DNA of 64,000 bases from Candidatus Pelagibacter communis (GCF_001179965.1 NZ_CVSH01000052.1:141220-205219); one strand, 5' to 3'. Counted from the stretch's first letter, positions 16,527-26,230 are shown. Numbers and translations are program-made. The notes: generated from the sequence alone by a model not told the origin.

Positions 16527-17087
16527 TTAAATTTTTTTGACATACTCGAATGTTCTTGTATCAATTAAGACTTCATCACCTATTTCTATAAATGGTGGAA
16601 CCTGGATTTTGACTCCATTGTCTAAAGTTGCGGGCTTATAAGAGGACGAAACTGTTTGACCCTTGAGTGCTGCGTCAGTCATTTGGATCTTACATGATAC
16701 CTGATTAGGAAGCTGAACCATTATCGGATCATCATTATGAAAGCTTATAGTAACTTCTAAATTTTCCTTGAGCATGCTACCTTTCTCTCCGACAATATTT
16801 TTTCTAATCTCAACTTGCTCAAAGGATTTAGTATTTATAAAATAATAATTTCTTTCATCGTCATACGAATAATTAAATTTATTTTCCTCTACAGATGCTT
16901 TTTCTATAGTTTCACTGGATCTAAATCTTTCATTTAATTTTGTATTTTTATTTATACTTTTCATTTCTACCTGTGCAAACGCCCCGCCTTTACCGGGTTT
17001 AACATGTTGAGTTTTTAAAACTTCCCATAAATCATTTTTATATTCTAAAAGCATACCAACTCTTATTTCATTTGCTGTTATTTTCAT
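16527..17087 (-). CDS. efp: Elongation factor P
   Basis: A 186-residue, three-domain beta-barrel factor that rescues ribosomes stalled at polyproline. Seen: TANEIRVGMLLEYKNDLWEV, HVKPGKGGAFAQVEMKSI (the loop with the modifiable lysine, PGKGGA, near residue 34), then GATVSS-like GQTVSSSYKPATL and PPFIEIGDEVLIDTRTFEYV. The lysine of PGKGG is normally beta-lysylated by EpmA/EpmB; neither gene is in this window. Its start overlaps the thiE stop by four bases (ATGA). Confidence 0.97.
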   Translation of the reverse strand: MKITANEIRVGMLLEYKNDLWEVLKTQHVKPGKGGAFAQVEMKSINKNTKLNERFRSSETIEKASVEENKFNYSYDDERNYYFINTKSFEQVEIRKNIVGEKGSMLKENLEVTISFHNDDPIMVQLPNQVSCKIQMTDAALKGQTVSSSYKPATLDNGVKIQVPPFIEIGDEVLIDTRTFEYVKKI

Positions 17088-17710
17088 CTTAATTTTTTCA
17101 AAGCTTCTATAGGTTTATATTTTTTATTTTTCCAAATGTAGCCTGAGATAGCTAAAAAGTTTGCTTTATTCAATAAGAGTTTTTTATAATTACTTTGTTT
17201 AATTCCCCCAATTGCAATAACAGGTATTTTTGCAATTTTTTTCGCATATTTTATGAGATCAATATTTGCTCTAAATTTTGTTTTTTTTGTTTTTGAAGAA
17301 AAAAAAGCTCCAATAGCAATATAATCCGCTTTGTTTTGAATGGCTTTTTTAATTAATTTTTTGGAATTGTGACAAGTTACTCCAATAATTTTTTGTCTCA
17401 AAACTCTTCTAGCTTTTTGAATATCAATATCCTTTTGACCAATATGACATCCATCAGCATTTATTTGTTTAGCCAGAAAGGGGTCATCATTAATAATAAA
17501 TTTCACTTTATATTTGTTGCAAATTTTTTGAATTTTTCTTGCAACAGCTAAAATTTTCCTTTTAGGAGTTGTTTTTAATCTTAATTGAAAAAAAAATATT
17601 TTTTTTGTTTTAAAAATATCCTCTAATTCATTAAAAAAATAAGAATTATTTATTAAATTTGGAGATATTAAATAGATAAATTTTTTTTTAGAATTTTTAA
17701 ATTTTCTCAA
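17084..17710 (-). CDS. thiE: Thiamine-phosphate synthase
   Basis: Joins HMP-pyrophosphate to the thiazole phosphate to make thiamine phosphate. Motifs along 208 residues: IYLISPNLI, FFQLRLKTTPKRK, FIINDDPFLAKQINADGCHI followed by GQKD, IIGVTCHNSKKLIKKA, ADYIAIGAFFSSKTK and IPVIAIGGI. I chose the TTG at 17710, which gives the normal family length and overlaps the end of fba by 14 bases; a more upstream ATG at 17791 would add 27 unconserved residues. The frame is unusually lysine-rich. It fits the thiamin salvage genes of SAR11, with thiD at 36481. Confidence 0.88.
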   Translation of the reverse strand: MRKFKNSKKKFIYLISPNLINNSYFFNELEDIFKTKKIFFFQLRLKTTPKRKILAVARKIQKICNKYKVKFIINDDPFLAKQINADGCHIGQKDIDIQKARRVLRQKIIGVTCHNSKKLIKKAIQNKADYIAIGAFFSSKTKKTKFRANIDLIKYAKKIAKIPVIAIGGIKQSNYKKLLLNKANFLAISGYIWKNKKYKPIEALKKLR

Positions 17711-18707
17711 GATCCTCTGACCATTTTCCTTTAGAAGCAAGCGAACACATTTTTGCTCGTTGATTAAAAACTTCCTGAGTGCCTTTAACATTTTGAATAT
17801 TTTTTGCCCAGAATTTCAAAGCGCTTTGTTGCAAAGCTCTTCCATAAGAATATGTCATTATGAAATTTGTATCATTAATTAAATTAATACTATTTAAATT
17901 TTTTGCAGCTTCAGTTTCAGATTGTCCACCTGATAAAAAAGCAATTCCAGGAACTTCTGAAGGCACAGAGTTTTTTAAACATTTAATTGTTAATTCTGCA
18001 ATTTCTTTTGTATTGATATTTTTTTTTGAGTTTGATCCTGGTAAAATCATATTTGGTTTTAAAATTATACCACTCGTGTCTACTTTATGTTTTATAAGCT
18101 CATCAAAACATTTTTTAATCACTTCAGAAGTTTTATTAAAACACTCTTCAGCACTATGATTACCATCCATAAGAACTTCAGGCTCTACTATTGGAACCAT
18201 CCCACACTCCTGAACCAACGCAGAATATCTTGCAAGAGCGTGTGCATTTGAATATATTGATAACTTACTAGGATAATTTTCTGAAATTGAATACACAGCT
18301 CTCCATTTTGTAAATCTAGCACCTAATTTATAATACTCTTTTAATCTTTCTCTTAGTCCATCTAAACCTTCTGTAATTTTCTCATCAGGCGAGTTGGCAA
18401 GAATTTTTGCACCAGTATCAACCTTAATTCCTGGAATTGCACCATTACTTGATATTAACTCTGGAATTTTTATATTCGTTGAACTTTTTTGTTTGATTGT
18501 TTCATCATATAAAATTACTCCACCGATGAAACTTTTCATTGCTGAAGAAGAAAAAAGTGTTTCTCTAAATAATAACCTATTCTCAGGGCTTGAAGAAACT
18601 CCAACCGCTTCAAGACGTTTTGTCATTGTACCAGTGCTTTCATCAGCAGCTAAAATTCCCTTGCCTTTTTCTAAGATTTTTTTTGCAATATTTTTTAAAT
18701 CCGTCAT
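17697..18707 (-). CDS. fba: Class I fructose-bisphosphate aldolase
   Basis: A 336-residue Schiff-base aldolase of the animal/plant type, splitting fructose-1,6-bisphosphate or condensing trioses in gluconeogenesis. Diagnostic segments: GKGILAADESTGTMTKRLE near residue 15, GARFTKWRAVYSI near residue 134, VPIVEPEVLMDG near 174, the Schiff-base lysine in GIILKPNMILPGS near 218, and TYSYGRALQQSALKFW near 293. Class II metal aldolase signatures are absent. It follows pgk with a four-base overlap in a tkt-gap-pgk-fba run. Confidence 0.96.
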   Translation of the reverse strand: MTDLKNIAKKILEKGKGILAADESTGTMTKRLEAVGVSSSPENRLLFRETLFSSSAMKSFIGGVILYDETIKQKSSTNIKIPELISSNGAIPGIKVDTGAKILANSPDEKITEGLDGLRERLKEYYKLGARFTKWRAVYSISENYPSKLSIYSNAHALARYSALVQECGMVPIVEPEVLMDGNHSAEECFNKTSEVIKKCFDELIKHKVDTSGIILKPNMILPGSNSKKNINTKEIAELTIKCLKNSVPSEVPGIAFLSGGQSETEAAKNLNSINLINDTNFIMTYSYGRALQQSALKFWAKNIQNVKGTQEVFNQRAKMCSLASKGKWSEDLEKI

Positions 18708-19885
18708 GAATTAAGTGCCTTTATACCAGGAAGCTCTTTTCCTTCAAGAAATTCAAGAAATGCTCCACCAGCAGTTGAAACAAAATCAAAATCCTTTACT
18801 AATCCAAAATTATTGAGAACCGCCACAGTATCTCCACCACCAGAAACACAGTAAATTTTATTTTCTTTTTTTCTCTTTATAATTTGTTTGGCAATTTCAT
18901 TACTGCCTTTTGAAAATTCTGGATTTTCAAAATAACCCGCAGGACCGTTCCAAAGTATTGTATTTGAATTATTGATTATATTTTTAATCATTTTAATCGT
19001 TTCAGGTCCAATATCTAAAATCATATCATCATTAGATATTTCCGTTAATTTTTTTATAATAGATTTTTCTTCAACACTCTTACCAGTGCTTACATCCAAT
19101 GGAAAAAAAATTTTACAGTTTTTCTTTTCAGATAGATCAAATATTTCAGAAATTATTTGATCTACATTTTTTTCATATATTGATTTTCCAATTTGATATT
19201 TTTTAAATTTAAGAATGTTATTTGCCATTCCACCAACAAAAATTATATTATCAAATTTATCTATTAAATTTTTAATAACAGTTATTTTTGTTGAAATCTT
19301 TGATCCCCCAATTATACAAGATATTGGCCTTTTAATATTTGAAGTTATTTTAATTAATGAATTTACCTCTGCCTCTAATTGTATACCAGAGTATGAGGGT
19401 ATAAACTTTGTAATTGAATGAACTGAGGCATGTTTTCTATGTGAGCATGAAAAAGCTTCATTAACATAAATGTCAGCTAGATTTGCTAAATTTTCAGCAA
19501 AAATTGAATCATCACTTTCTTCCTCTTTAAAAAATCTTAAATTTTCAAGCATTACTATATTGTTTCTTTCACTAAAAAAATTTTCAATTTTTATTTTATT
19601 AATAGTGTCAGTTATGAATGATATTTTTTGATTTAATTTTCTTTCCAATTCATTACAGACAGGTTTTAAAGAGAGCTCATTTACAATTTTTCCTTTAGGT
19701 CTTCCAACATGAGAAAGTATAATTATTTTTGCTTTATTTTTTAATAAATATTGTAATGTAGGAATAGTTTTATCAATTCTGTTTGTATCTATTATATTCG
19801 CACCATTTAGCGGTACATTAAGGTCTAATCTGATTAAAATTTTTTTATTATTTAAATCTAAACCTTTACTTTGTATGCTTTTCAT
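18704..19885 (-). CDS. pgk: Phosphoglycerate kinase
   Basis: A 393-residue two-domain kinase interconverting 1,3-bisphosphoglycerate and 3-phosphoglycerate. Seen: KILIRLDLNVPLNG near residue 14, LSHVGRPKGK near 57, NIVMLENLRFFKEEE near 107, NEAFSCSHRKHASV, ISCIIGGSKISTKI near 190, ILWNGPAGYFENPEFSKGS near 315 and the C-terminal VSGGGDTVAVLN. All substrate and nucleotide motifs are present. Its first base is also the last base of the gap stop region, and it overlaps fba by four bases. Confidence 0.97.
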   Translation of the reverse strand: MKSIQSKGLDLNNKKILIRLDLNVPLNGANIIDTNRIDKTIPTLQYLLKNKAKIIILSHVGRPKGKIVNELSLKPVCNELERKLNQKISFITDTINKIKIENFFSERNNIVMLENLRFFKEEESDDSIFAENLANLADIYVNEAFSCSHRKHASVHSITKFIPSYSGIQLEAEVNSLIKITSNIKRPISCIIGGSKISTKITVIKNLIDKFDNIIFVGGMANNILKFKKYQIGKSIYEKNVDQIISEIFDLSEKKNCKIFFPLDVSTGKSVEEKSIIKKLTEISNDDMILDIGPETIKMIKNIINNSNTILWNGPAGYFENPEFSKGSNEIAKQIIKRKKENKIYCVSGGGDTVAVLNNFGLVKDFDFVSTAGGAFLEFLEGKELPGIKALNS

Positions 19886-20892
19886 TAGATTTTTTTATGA
19901 ATGTATTCTGCTAGGTCACACATTCTACAAGAAAAACCCCATTCATTGTCATACCAAGCTGATATTTTTCCCATTTTTTTGCCAATTGTATTTGTTAGGC
20001 TAGCATCAACAATAGCTGAGTTTGGGTTGTGATTGAAATCAACTGATACTAATTTTTCATTTGTAATATCTATTATACCTTTAAATGATTTTTTAGATGC
20101 ATCTAAAAAACTTCTGTTTATTTTTTGAACTGATAAATCTTTTTTTGTACAAAAAACTAACTCTATTAAGGAGACATTTGGAGTTGGTACTCTCATCGCT
20201 ACACCTTCTAACTTACCTTTTAAAGAAGGTATGATCTCCCCAATTGTTTTTGATGCACCTGTGGATGTTGGCACTATTGATTGTGATGCAGATCTCGCTC
20301 TTCTCGGATCCTTATGAGAATTATCCAACAATCTTTGGTCAGTAGTAAAAGCATGAATTGTTGTCATAAAACCTTTCTCTATTTGATAATTATCATGAAG
20401 AACATTCACTACGGGCGCTAAACAATTTGTAGTACAAGATGCTGAAGAAATTATTTTATCATTTTTATTTATGGATTTTTGGTTAACACCGTAAACTATA
20501 GTTTTGTCGGCATTTTTACAAGGTGCCGAAACGATAACTTTTTTTGCACCATTTTTTAAATGAGGTAGAAGTTTTTCCTTTGAATTAAATTTTCCCGTGC
20601 ATTCAAAAACATAATCAACACCATACTTTTTCCAATTTATATTCTCGATATTTGTTTCTTGAGAAAATGATATTTTGTGTTTTCCAATTGTAATTTTATC
20701 TTTATTAAATTTAATTTTAGAATTAAATTTACCATGTATTGAGTCGTGCTTAAGCAAATTTGAGCTTACTTCAGGTCCAGTTCTATTGTTTATATGTTTA
20801 ATTTCAAAGTTATTATATTTGCCTTCAATAATTGATCTAATAACCATTCTACCAATTCTACCAAGTCCATTAATACCTAATTTTATTTTCAT
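19885..20892 (-). CDS. gap: Glyceraldehyde-3-phosphate dehydrogenase
   Basis: A 335-residue enzyme with [13 protein letters not shown] at the N-terminus, the catalytic [15 protein letters not shown] (Cys 153), [20 protein letters not shown] and [12 protein letters not shown] near the end. Position 36, which is Asp in NAD-specific enzymes (IND), is Asn followed by Arg here (INNRTGP). That change is known to relax or switch preference toward NADP, so this could be an anabolic or dual-cofactor enzyme; this is inference. It overlaps the tkt stop by four bases. Confidence 0.96.
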   Translation of the reverse strand: MKIKLGINGLGRIGRMVIRSIIEGKYNNFEIKHINNRTGPEVSSNLLKHDSIHGKFNSKIKFNKDKITIGKHKISFSQETNIENINWKKYGVDYVFECTGKFNSKEKLLPHLKNGAKKVIVSAPCKNADKTIVYGVNQKSINKNDKIISSASCTTNCLAPVVNVLHDNYQIEKGFMTTIHAFTTDQRLLDNSHKDPRRARSASQSIVPTSTGASKTIGEIIPSLKGKLEGVAMRVPTPNVSLIELVFCTKKDLSVQKINRSFLDASKKSFKGIIDITNEKLVSVDFNHNPNSAIVDASLTNTIGKKMGKISAWYDNEWGFSCRMCDLAEYIHKKI

Positions 20893-22856
20893 ATTTTTTC
20901 TTTTATTGCTTTAATTATGTCTGTCGAATTTAGTTTAAAGTGATCATAGATATCTTTGTAGGGAGCACTTTTACCAAAATCATTAATACCAAAATTCATT
21001 CCATTAGAACCTGTATATTTTTTCCAGAATTCAGTTTCAGAAGCTTCTATAGATACCAAAAGTTCTGTTCCAGAGAAAATTTCTTTTTTGTAGATCTCAT
21101 CTTGTTTGTCAAATAACTCTTGACACGGCATTGATATAACTTTTGAATAAATATTTTCTGTGGCTAATTTATGGCTAACTTCGCATGCCAAACTAGTTTC
21201 AGAACCGCTTGACAATAATATTACTTTAATATTTTCACCTGTTCTCATTATTTCATATGCTCCTTTAGAGCATTTATTAATTTTGTTATATTCTTTCCTT
21301 AAGGGATTAATTTTTTGTCTAGACAATGCAATTACACTAGGTGAGTCATTGCTTTCAAGTGCTAATTGCCAACACTCAAAAGTTTCAACTGTATCTGCAG
21401 GTCTAAAAACATTTAAATTAGGAATTGATCTTAAACTAGCTAATTGCTCAACTGGTTGATGAGTTGGACCATCTTCTCCAAGCCCAATCGAGTCATGAGT
21501 GAAAATATATATCACTTTTTGCTTCATCATTGCAGCTAATCTAATTGATGGTTTACAATAATCGCTAAAGATTAAAAATGTTCCGCCATAAGGTATTAAA
21601 CCACTGTGCAAAGACAAACCATTCATAATACCGCACATAGCATGCTCTCTTACTCCATAATGAATATAATTTCCTTTAAAATTTCCTGGTTTAATTATTT
21701 GATGTTTTTTAGTTTTGGTGTTATTTGAACCAGCCAAATCAGCTGACCCCCCAATTAAGTTTGGTAAAGTTGAAATTAATTCTAAAAACATTTCAGATGA
21801 TTTTCTTGTTGCAATAGGATCTAAATTTTTTAAGTAGTTTTTTATTACTTTTTCCATTGATTGATTAATCTGATCTTTATGATTTGTTATTGACCGTCCC
21901 AACCAACCAAACTTTTTTATTTCTTTTTGATATTTAGCTTCATCTTTTTCAGCTTTTGCAGATGCTCTATTGCCAATTTCTTTCCACAATTTTTTGATTT
22001 CACTTGGAATTTCAAAAGGTTTATAATTCCAATTTAATTTTTTTCTAACCAAGTTAATTTCTTCTTCACCTAGTGGACTTCCGTGAGAAGATGCTTTCCC
22101 ACCTTTGTTTGGAGAGCCATAACCAATTGTTGTTTTACATGAAATAGCAAAAGGTTTTTTTGCTTTTTGAGCTTTTTTAAGGGCTTTAAAAATTTGTTTT
22201 TCATCATGTCCATTTATATTTAGATAATCCCAACCATAACTCTCAAACCTTTTTTTTGTATTATCAGATACTGCTAAATTAGTTGGCCCATCAATTGATA
22301 TTGAATTATTATCAAATAATAAAATAAGATTTTTTAACTTAAGGTGACCTGCAAAACTTAATGCTTCATGGCTTATTCCTTCCATTAAACATCCATCCCC
22401 AGCTAAAACATAAGTCTTATGATTTATAATTTTTTTACCTACCTTATTTTTTAAAATTTCTTCTGCTAGCGCGAAACCAACTGCATTTGCTATGCCTTGA
22501 CCTAGTGGGCCAGTTGTAGTTTCAATTCCAGATCCTGGGTGATATTCAGGATGTCCTGCACAAATAGAGTCTAATTGTCTAAAATTTTTTATATCCTCTA
22601 AAGAAACACTTTTGTAGCCTGTAAGATAAAGAAGTGAATAAAGAAGCATTGATCCATGCCCAGCCGATAAAACAAATCTATCTCTATTTAACCAATCTGG
22701 TTTTTTTGGATTAAATTTTAAAAAATCTTTAAATAGAACTGTCACTACATCAGCCATTCCCATGGGCATTCCTGGATGACCAGAGTTTGCTTTTTGTACA
22801 GCATCTATTGACAAAAACCTGATGCTATTTGCTAATTCTCTGTGTTGTTTGCTCAA
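20889..22856 (-). CDS. tkt: Transketolase
   Basis: A 655-residue thiamin-diphosphate enzyme transferring two-carbon ketol units. Motifs: [20 protein letters not shown] near residue 14, [16 protein letters not shown] near 63, [20 protein letters not shown], the diphosphate site [16 protein letters not shown] near 150, [18 protein letters not shown] and [20 protein letters not shown] near 453. The start is a TTG at 22856, followed by [16 protein letters not shown]. It is the first gene of the minus-strand run and is divergent from the zauP-like gene at 22911, so the 54 bases between hold both promoters. Confidence 0.96.
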   Translation of the reverse strand: MSKQHRELANSIRFLSIDAVQKANSGHPGMPMGMADVVTVLFKDFLKFNPKKPDWLNRDRFVLSAGHGSMLLYSLLYLTGYKSVSLEDIKNFRQLDSICAGHPEYHPGSGIETTTGPLGQGIANAVGFALAEEILKNKVGKKIINHKTYVLAGDGCLMEGISHEALSFAGHLKLKNLILLFDNNSISIDGPTNLAVSDNTKKRFESYGWDYLNINGHDEKQIFKALKKAQKAKKPFAISCKTTIGYGSPNKGGKASSHGSPLGEEEINLVRKKLNWNYKPFEIPSEIKKLWKEIGNRASAKAEKDEAKYQKEIKKFGWLGRSITNHKDQINQSMEKVIKNYLKNLDPIATRKSSEMFLELISTLPNLIGGSADLAGSNNTKTKKHQIIKPGNFKGNYIHYGVREHAMCGIMNGLSLHSGLIPYGGTFLIFSDYCKPSIRLAAMMKQKVIYIFTHDSIGLGEDGPTHQPVEQLASLRSIPNLNVFRPADTVETFECWQLALESNDSPSVIALSRQKINPLRKEYNKINKCSKGAYEIMRTGENIKVILLSSGSETSLACEVSHKLATENIYSKVISMPCQELFDKQDEIYKKEIFSGTELLVSIEASETEFWKKYTGSNGMNFGINDFGKSAPYKDIYDHFKLNSTDIIKAIKEKI

Positions 22857-22910
22857 AAATTATCCTATCTAGACTAAGAAGACTCAATTTAATAATATAA
22901 ATATATATAT

Positions 22911-23225
22911 ATGAAAACTTTTAATGAAAAAGAAGAAAAACTTAATTCTTCACTTCAGAAGTTAAAAAAATTAAAATTTGAAAATCCACAATTAGCAGAA
23001 CAAACTAAAAATTTAAAAGCTCAAAAAAATCAATTAGAAATTGAAAAAAGAGATATAGAGGAGAAGTATCGAGTTCTAGTCACCGAACATGAGACTTTAA
23101 GGAAAAAAATAAAAGACGAAAAACTCTCACAAAGACATAAAGAATTAAAATTTAACGAAAAAATAGATGAATTAAATCAAGAAACAGATATTTTGTTAGA
23201 AGAGATTGATAAATGGCAAATGTAA
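22911..23225 (+). CDS. Coiled-coil protein upstream of zapA (ZauP-like)
   Basis: A 104-residue protein that is nearly all heptad-repeat coiled coil: KEEKLNSSLQKLKKLKFENP, then EKRDIEEKYRVLVTEHETLR, ending LEEIDKWQM. No membrane segment or enzymatic motif is present. In alphaproteobacteria a short coiled-coil gene of this kind sits directly before zapA; in Caulobacter it is ZauP, the ZapA partner that helps organise the FtsZ ring. Here it overlaps the zapA start by 13 bases, supporting that role. Assignment is by position and shape, not by a sequence signature. Confidence 0.78.
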   Translation: MKTFNEKEEKLNSSLQKLKKLKFENPQLAEQTKNLKAQKNQLEIEKRDIEEKYRVLVTEHETLRKKIKDEKLSQRHKELKFNEKIDELNQETDILLEEIDKWQM

Positions 23226-23659
23226 ATATTAAATTTAATGGTAAAGAATTTTTGTTATCCTGTGATGATGGCCAAGAGGAGCATTTAGAGGAATTATCAA
23301 ACCTTCTTAGCAAAAAATTCGAAGAATTAAAATCAAGCTTAGGAAATATAGGTGAAAATAAATTGTTACTGATTACATCAATTAAAATTATCGATGAATA
23401 TTTTGAAACAATGAAAAAAGTTGATAATAAAAAAAAAGAGTTTCAGTTACTAAAAGATAAATTCTTAGATTTAAAAAAATTAGTTTACCAATATAAAGAT
23501 GAAAAAGAGAGTGAAATTCAAACTCTGGTAAATGAACACGAAAAATTAAAAAAAGAAATTAATAAAATTCATGAAAATTACTCAAGAATTATTGAAAATA
23601 CGACCAAACAAATAGATGATTTTGTCGAAAAAATTAGCACAGAAAACTCAGTACAATAA
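23213..23659 (+). CDS. zapA: Cell division protein ZapA-like
   Basis: A 148-residue protein. The first 60 residues, VNIKFNGKEFLLSCDDGQEE then HLEELSNLLSKKFEELK, have the ZapA form (beta hairpin, helix, coiled coil) that binds and bundles FtsZ. The remainder is a long coiled coil (DEYFETMKKVDNKKKEFQLL). It is longer than the roughly 110-residue E. coli ZapA. It overlaps the ZauP-like gene, and the fau gene follows after 3 bases, leaving no room for a 6S RNA gene there. Confidence 0.84.
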   Translation: MANVNIKFNGKEFLLSCDDGQEEHLEELSNLLSKKFEELKSSLGNIGENKLLLITSIKIIDEYFETMKKVDNKKKEFQLLKDKFLDLKKLVYQYKDEKESEIQTLVNEHEKLKKEINKIHENYSRIIENTTKQIDDFVEKISTENSVQ

Positions 23660-23662
23660 ATT

Positions 23663-24208
23663 GTGTTAAAACATAAAATCAGAAAAAAAATATTAAAAAT
23701 CAGAGACGAAAAATATTCTAAGTCATTAAATATTGATAAAAAAAAAATTTTAAAAATTATTCAAAAAGCAAATATTAAAAAACCAGTTATTGGTATTTAT
23801 TACCCAGTTAATTCTGAAGTTAGCACAAAAAAGATTATGGAGTTTTTAGAAAAAAAAAAATTTACAATATCACTTCCAATTTTAAAAAATAATATCGAAA
23901 TGGAATTTTATAAATATAAAATAAAAGATCCTCTTTATATTAATAAATATGGTATACCAGAGCCAAAAAAGAAAACGAAAGTTAAGCCAAATATTTTAAT
24001 AATACCCTTGGTTGCGTTTGATAGACAACTAAATCGTTTAGGTTATGGTGGAGGTTTTTATGATCGTTTTTTATGCAAGATGGGAAAAAATATAATTATT
24101 AAATTGGGTTTGGCCTTTTCGTATCAAATGATTAAACACGTACCTGTTGAAAAATTTGACAGGAAATTGGATGTTGTTTTAACTGATAAAGAGATATTTG
24201 AAACATGA
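23663..24208 (+). CDS. fau: 5-formyltetrahydrofolate cyclo-ligase
   Basis: A 181-residue ATP-dependent enzyme turning 5-formyl-THF into methenyl-THF. Seen: GIYYPVNSEVSTKKIMEFL near residue 48 and the ATP/substrate loop RLGYGGGFYDRFL near residue 128, the family signature. The start is a GTG at 23663, and the N-terminus KHKIRKKILKIRDEK is lysine-rich as usual. The zapA-fau pairing is widespread in proteobacteria. It overlaps the next gene by four bases. Confidence 0.93.
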   Translation: MLKHKIRKKILKIRDEKYSKSLNIDKKKILKIIQKANIKKPVIGIYYPVNSEVSTKKIMEFLEKKKFTISLPILKNNIEMEFYKYKIKDPLYINKYGIPEPKKKTKVKPNILIIPLVAFDRQLNRLGYGGGFYDRFLCKMGKNIIIKLGLAFSYQMIKHVPVEKFDRKLDVVLTDKEIFET

Positions 24209-25011
24209 GGATATTATTTTTAGGAGATGTAGTAGGTGAACCAGGTTGTGATGCAATAAAAAGAAATTTAAAAAATCAAATTAAATTAAAAAAAATTGAT
24301 TTTGTAATTGTCAATGGTGAAAACGCTGCCAAAGAAGGAGTAGGGATTACAGAAAAAATCTCTAACGATTTTTTTAATTGTGGTGTTGATGTAATCACAA
24401 CTGGAAATCATATTTGGGATCAAAAAGAAACTGCGGAATATATAGATAAAGAAAAAAGATTACTTAGACCTTATAATTTAATAGCGCCATCACCTGGAAA
24501 GGGATTTGAAATCTTTGAAACAAAAAATAAATCTAAAGTAGGTGTTTTAAATTTAATGGGAAATATATTTATGAAAAAGTGCGAAAATGTCTTTGAGTCT
24601 ATAAAAAAATTTACTTCGCAAAATAAATTAAAAGAAAATTACGATTATTTGATTGTCGATTTTCATGGAGAAATAACAAGCGAAAAAATGGCGGTTGGAC
24701 ACTTTATGGATGGTATTGCAACTCTAGTAATTGGTACTCACACTCACGTTCCAACAAGCGATACAAGAATATTAAAAAAGGGAACAGGTTATCAAACTGA
24801 TGCAGGAATGTGTGGAGATTATGATTCAGTTATTGGAATGAACAAAGAAAATTCAATTAAAAAATTTTTTAAACAGGATGCAAAAAAACATTTCCCTGCA
24901 ACAGGGCAAGCAAGCCTTTCAGGCGTAATTGTAGATTGCAATAGAGATACTGGTTTAGCTGATAAAATTAATAGTTTTATCTTAGGTGGAGATTTAAAAA
25001 ATACAAATTAG
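24205..25011 (+). CDS. ymdB: YmdB-family metallophosphoesterase
   Basis: A 268-residue protein of the calcineurin-like family that includes Bacillus YmdB, a 2',3'-cyclic-nucleotide phosphodiesterase. All metal motifs are present: LFLGDVVGEPG at the N-terminus, VNGENAAKEGVGIT near residue 38, TTGNHIWDQKE near 65, DYLIVDFHGEITSEKMAVG near 146, and VIGTHTHVPTSDTRIL near 174. The natural substrate in alphaproteobacteria is not known to me. It sits between fau and yebC with a four-base overlap and a 2-base gap. Confidence 0.9.
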   Translation: MRILFLGDVVGEPGCDAIKRNLKNQIKLKKIDFVIVNGENAAKEGVGITEKISNDFFNCGVDVITTGNHIWDQKETAEYIDKEKRLLRPYNLIAPSPGKGFEIFETKNKSKVGVLNLMGNIFMKKCENVFESIKKFTSQNKLKENYDYLIVDFHGEITSEKMAVGHFMDGIATLVIGTHTHVPTSDTRILKKGTGYQTDAGMCGDYDSVIGMNKENSIKKFFKQDAKKHFPATGQASLSGVIVDCNRDTGLADKINSFILGGDLKNTN

Positions 25012-25013
25012 TT

Positions 25014-25739
25014 ATGGCAGGTCATTCACATTGGGCAGGAATTAAACATAAGAAAGGTAGAGCAGACAAACAAAGATCAAAAATTTTTTCAAAAATATCC
25101 AAAGAAATTACCGTTGCTGCCAAATTAGGTGATAAAAATCCTGATATGAATCCCAGACTGAGATCAGCCATACAATCAGCACGTTCAGCTAATATGCCAA
25201 AAGAAAATATTGAGAGAGCAATTGATAAATCCACAAACATAAATTCCTCAAATTTTCAGAGCATGAGATACGAGGGTTTTGGACCAAAAAATATTGCAGT
25301 TATAGTAGAAGCATTAACTGATAATAAAAATAGAACTGCATCAAAAATTAGAACTATTTTTCAAAAGAATGGAGGTAGTCTTGGTTCATCCGGCTCTGCA
25401 TCTCATAATTTTAAACAAATCGGAGTGATTAAAATTCCAAAAAATGAAATTTCAGAGGAGAAAATTTTGGATGTTGCTATTGATTCAGGTGCAGAAGAGT
25501 GCCATTCGGATAATGAAATTCATGAGATACATTGTGAAAAAAATAAAATATACGAAGTAAAAAAAAAATTAGAAATGACTGTTAAAAATTTTATATCAAC
25601 AGAAATTGAATGGATACCAATTAATAATGTAATTATCTCCAAAGATATTTTTGATGAAATAAGTGATTTTTTAGATTCACTTGATAATGATGATGATGTA
25701 CAAAATATTTTTACGAATCTAAAAATTGGGAGTAATTAA
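25014..25739 (+). CDS. yebC: YebC/PmpR family protein (TACO1-like)
   Basis: A 241-residue protein starting with the signature MAGHSHWAGIKHKKGRADKQ and containing ANMPKENIERAIDKST, YEGFGPKNIAVIVEALTDN and NRTASKIRTIFQKNGGSLG. The family was long annotated as a transcriptional regulator; the mitochondrial homologue TACO1 and recent bacterial work point to a role in translation of polyproline stretches. It overlaps the RuvC-like gene by one base, keeping the classic yebC-ruvC order. Confidence 0.96.
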   Translation: MAGHSHWAGIKHKKGRADKQRSKIFSKISKEITVAAKLGDKNPDMNPRLRSAIQSARSANMPKENIERAIDKSTNINSSNFQSMRYEGFGPKNIAVIVEALTDNKNRTASKIRTIFQKNGGSLGSSGSASHNFKQIGVIKIPKNEISEEKILDVAIDSGAEECHSDNEIHEIHCEKNKIYEVKKKLEMTVKNFISTEIEWIPINNVIISKDIFDEISDFLDSLDNDDDVQNIFTNLKIGSN

Positions 25740-26230
25740 TGTTGATTATTGGAATTGATCCAGGAATTTCTGGCGCAATTTGTTTTATGGAGGATGGAAA
25801 AATAACTGATGTAATAGAAATGCCAAGTATGGCCGAAGGAAAGAAAAATAAAAAACAAGTCAATAGTTCTCAAATATTTAATGAAATTTCCTCTAAAATA
25901 AAAAATTATAACAAGAATGAAGTAAAAGTAGTCATAGAACATGTAACTGCTATGCCTGGACAAGGAGTTACAAGCATGTTTAATTTTGGTCAATCATTTG
26001 GTGTATTAAAGGGTATATGCTCAGCAATGAATTTATCAATGTATTTTGTTAGGCCTGCTAAATGGAAAAAATATTTTAATTTGATTAACTCAGAAAAAGA
26101 CGCCAGCAGAACTAGAGCTATCGAAATATTTCCTTATTTTTCTGTGAATTTATCAAAAAAAAAAGATGCAAATAAAGCTGATGCCATGCTTATTGCTAGT
26201 TATTTCTACGAAAATTTAAGATCAGAATAG
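25739..26230 (+). CDS. RuvC-like Holliday-junction resolvase, phage/poxvirus-type
   Basis: A 163-residue RNase H-fold nuclease with acidic residues where RuvC has its catalytic set: Asp 7 in IIGIDPGISGAI, Glu 67 in VVIEHVTAMPGQG, and Asp 143/Asp 148 in KKDANKADAMLIASYF. The GISGAICFM start, FNFGQSFGVLKG and the final motif resemble the phage and poxvirus A22-type group more than canonical RuvC (GIDPGLxxTG ... HHDxADA). It occupies the ruvC position after yebC, but ruvA, ruvB and ybgC, which normally follow, are missing; tolQ comes 55 bases later. Confidence 0.85.
   Translation: MLIIGIDPGISGAICFMEDGKITDVIEMPSMAEGKKNKKQVNSSQIFNEISSKIKNYNKNEVKVVIEHVTAMPGQGVTSMFNFGQSFGVLKGICSAMNLSMYFVRPAKWKKYFNLINSEKDASRTRAIEIFPYFSVNLSKKKDANKADAMLIASYFYENLRSE

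Noticed and set aside
22857..22910. Regulatory sites between tkt and the zauP-like gene
   Set aside because: The 54 bases are A+T-rich with a TA-repeat stretch; many boxes fit by chance and no pair with good spacing stood out.
23655..23665. 6S RNA between zapA and fau
   Set aside because: Only three bases separate the genes, so no RNA of about 180 bases can lie there.
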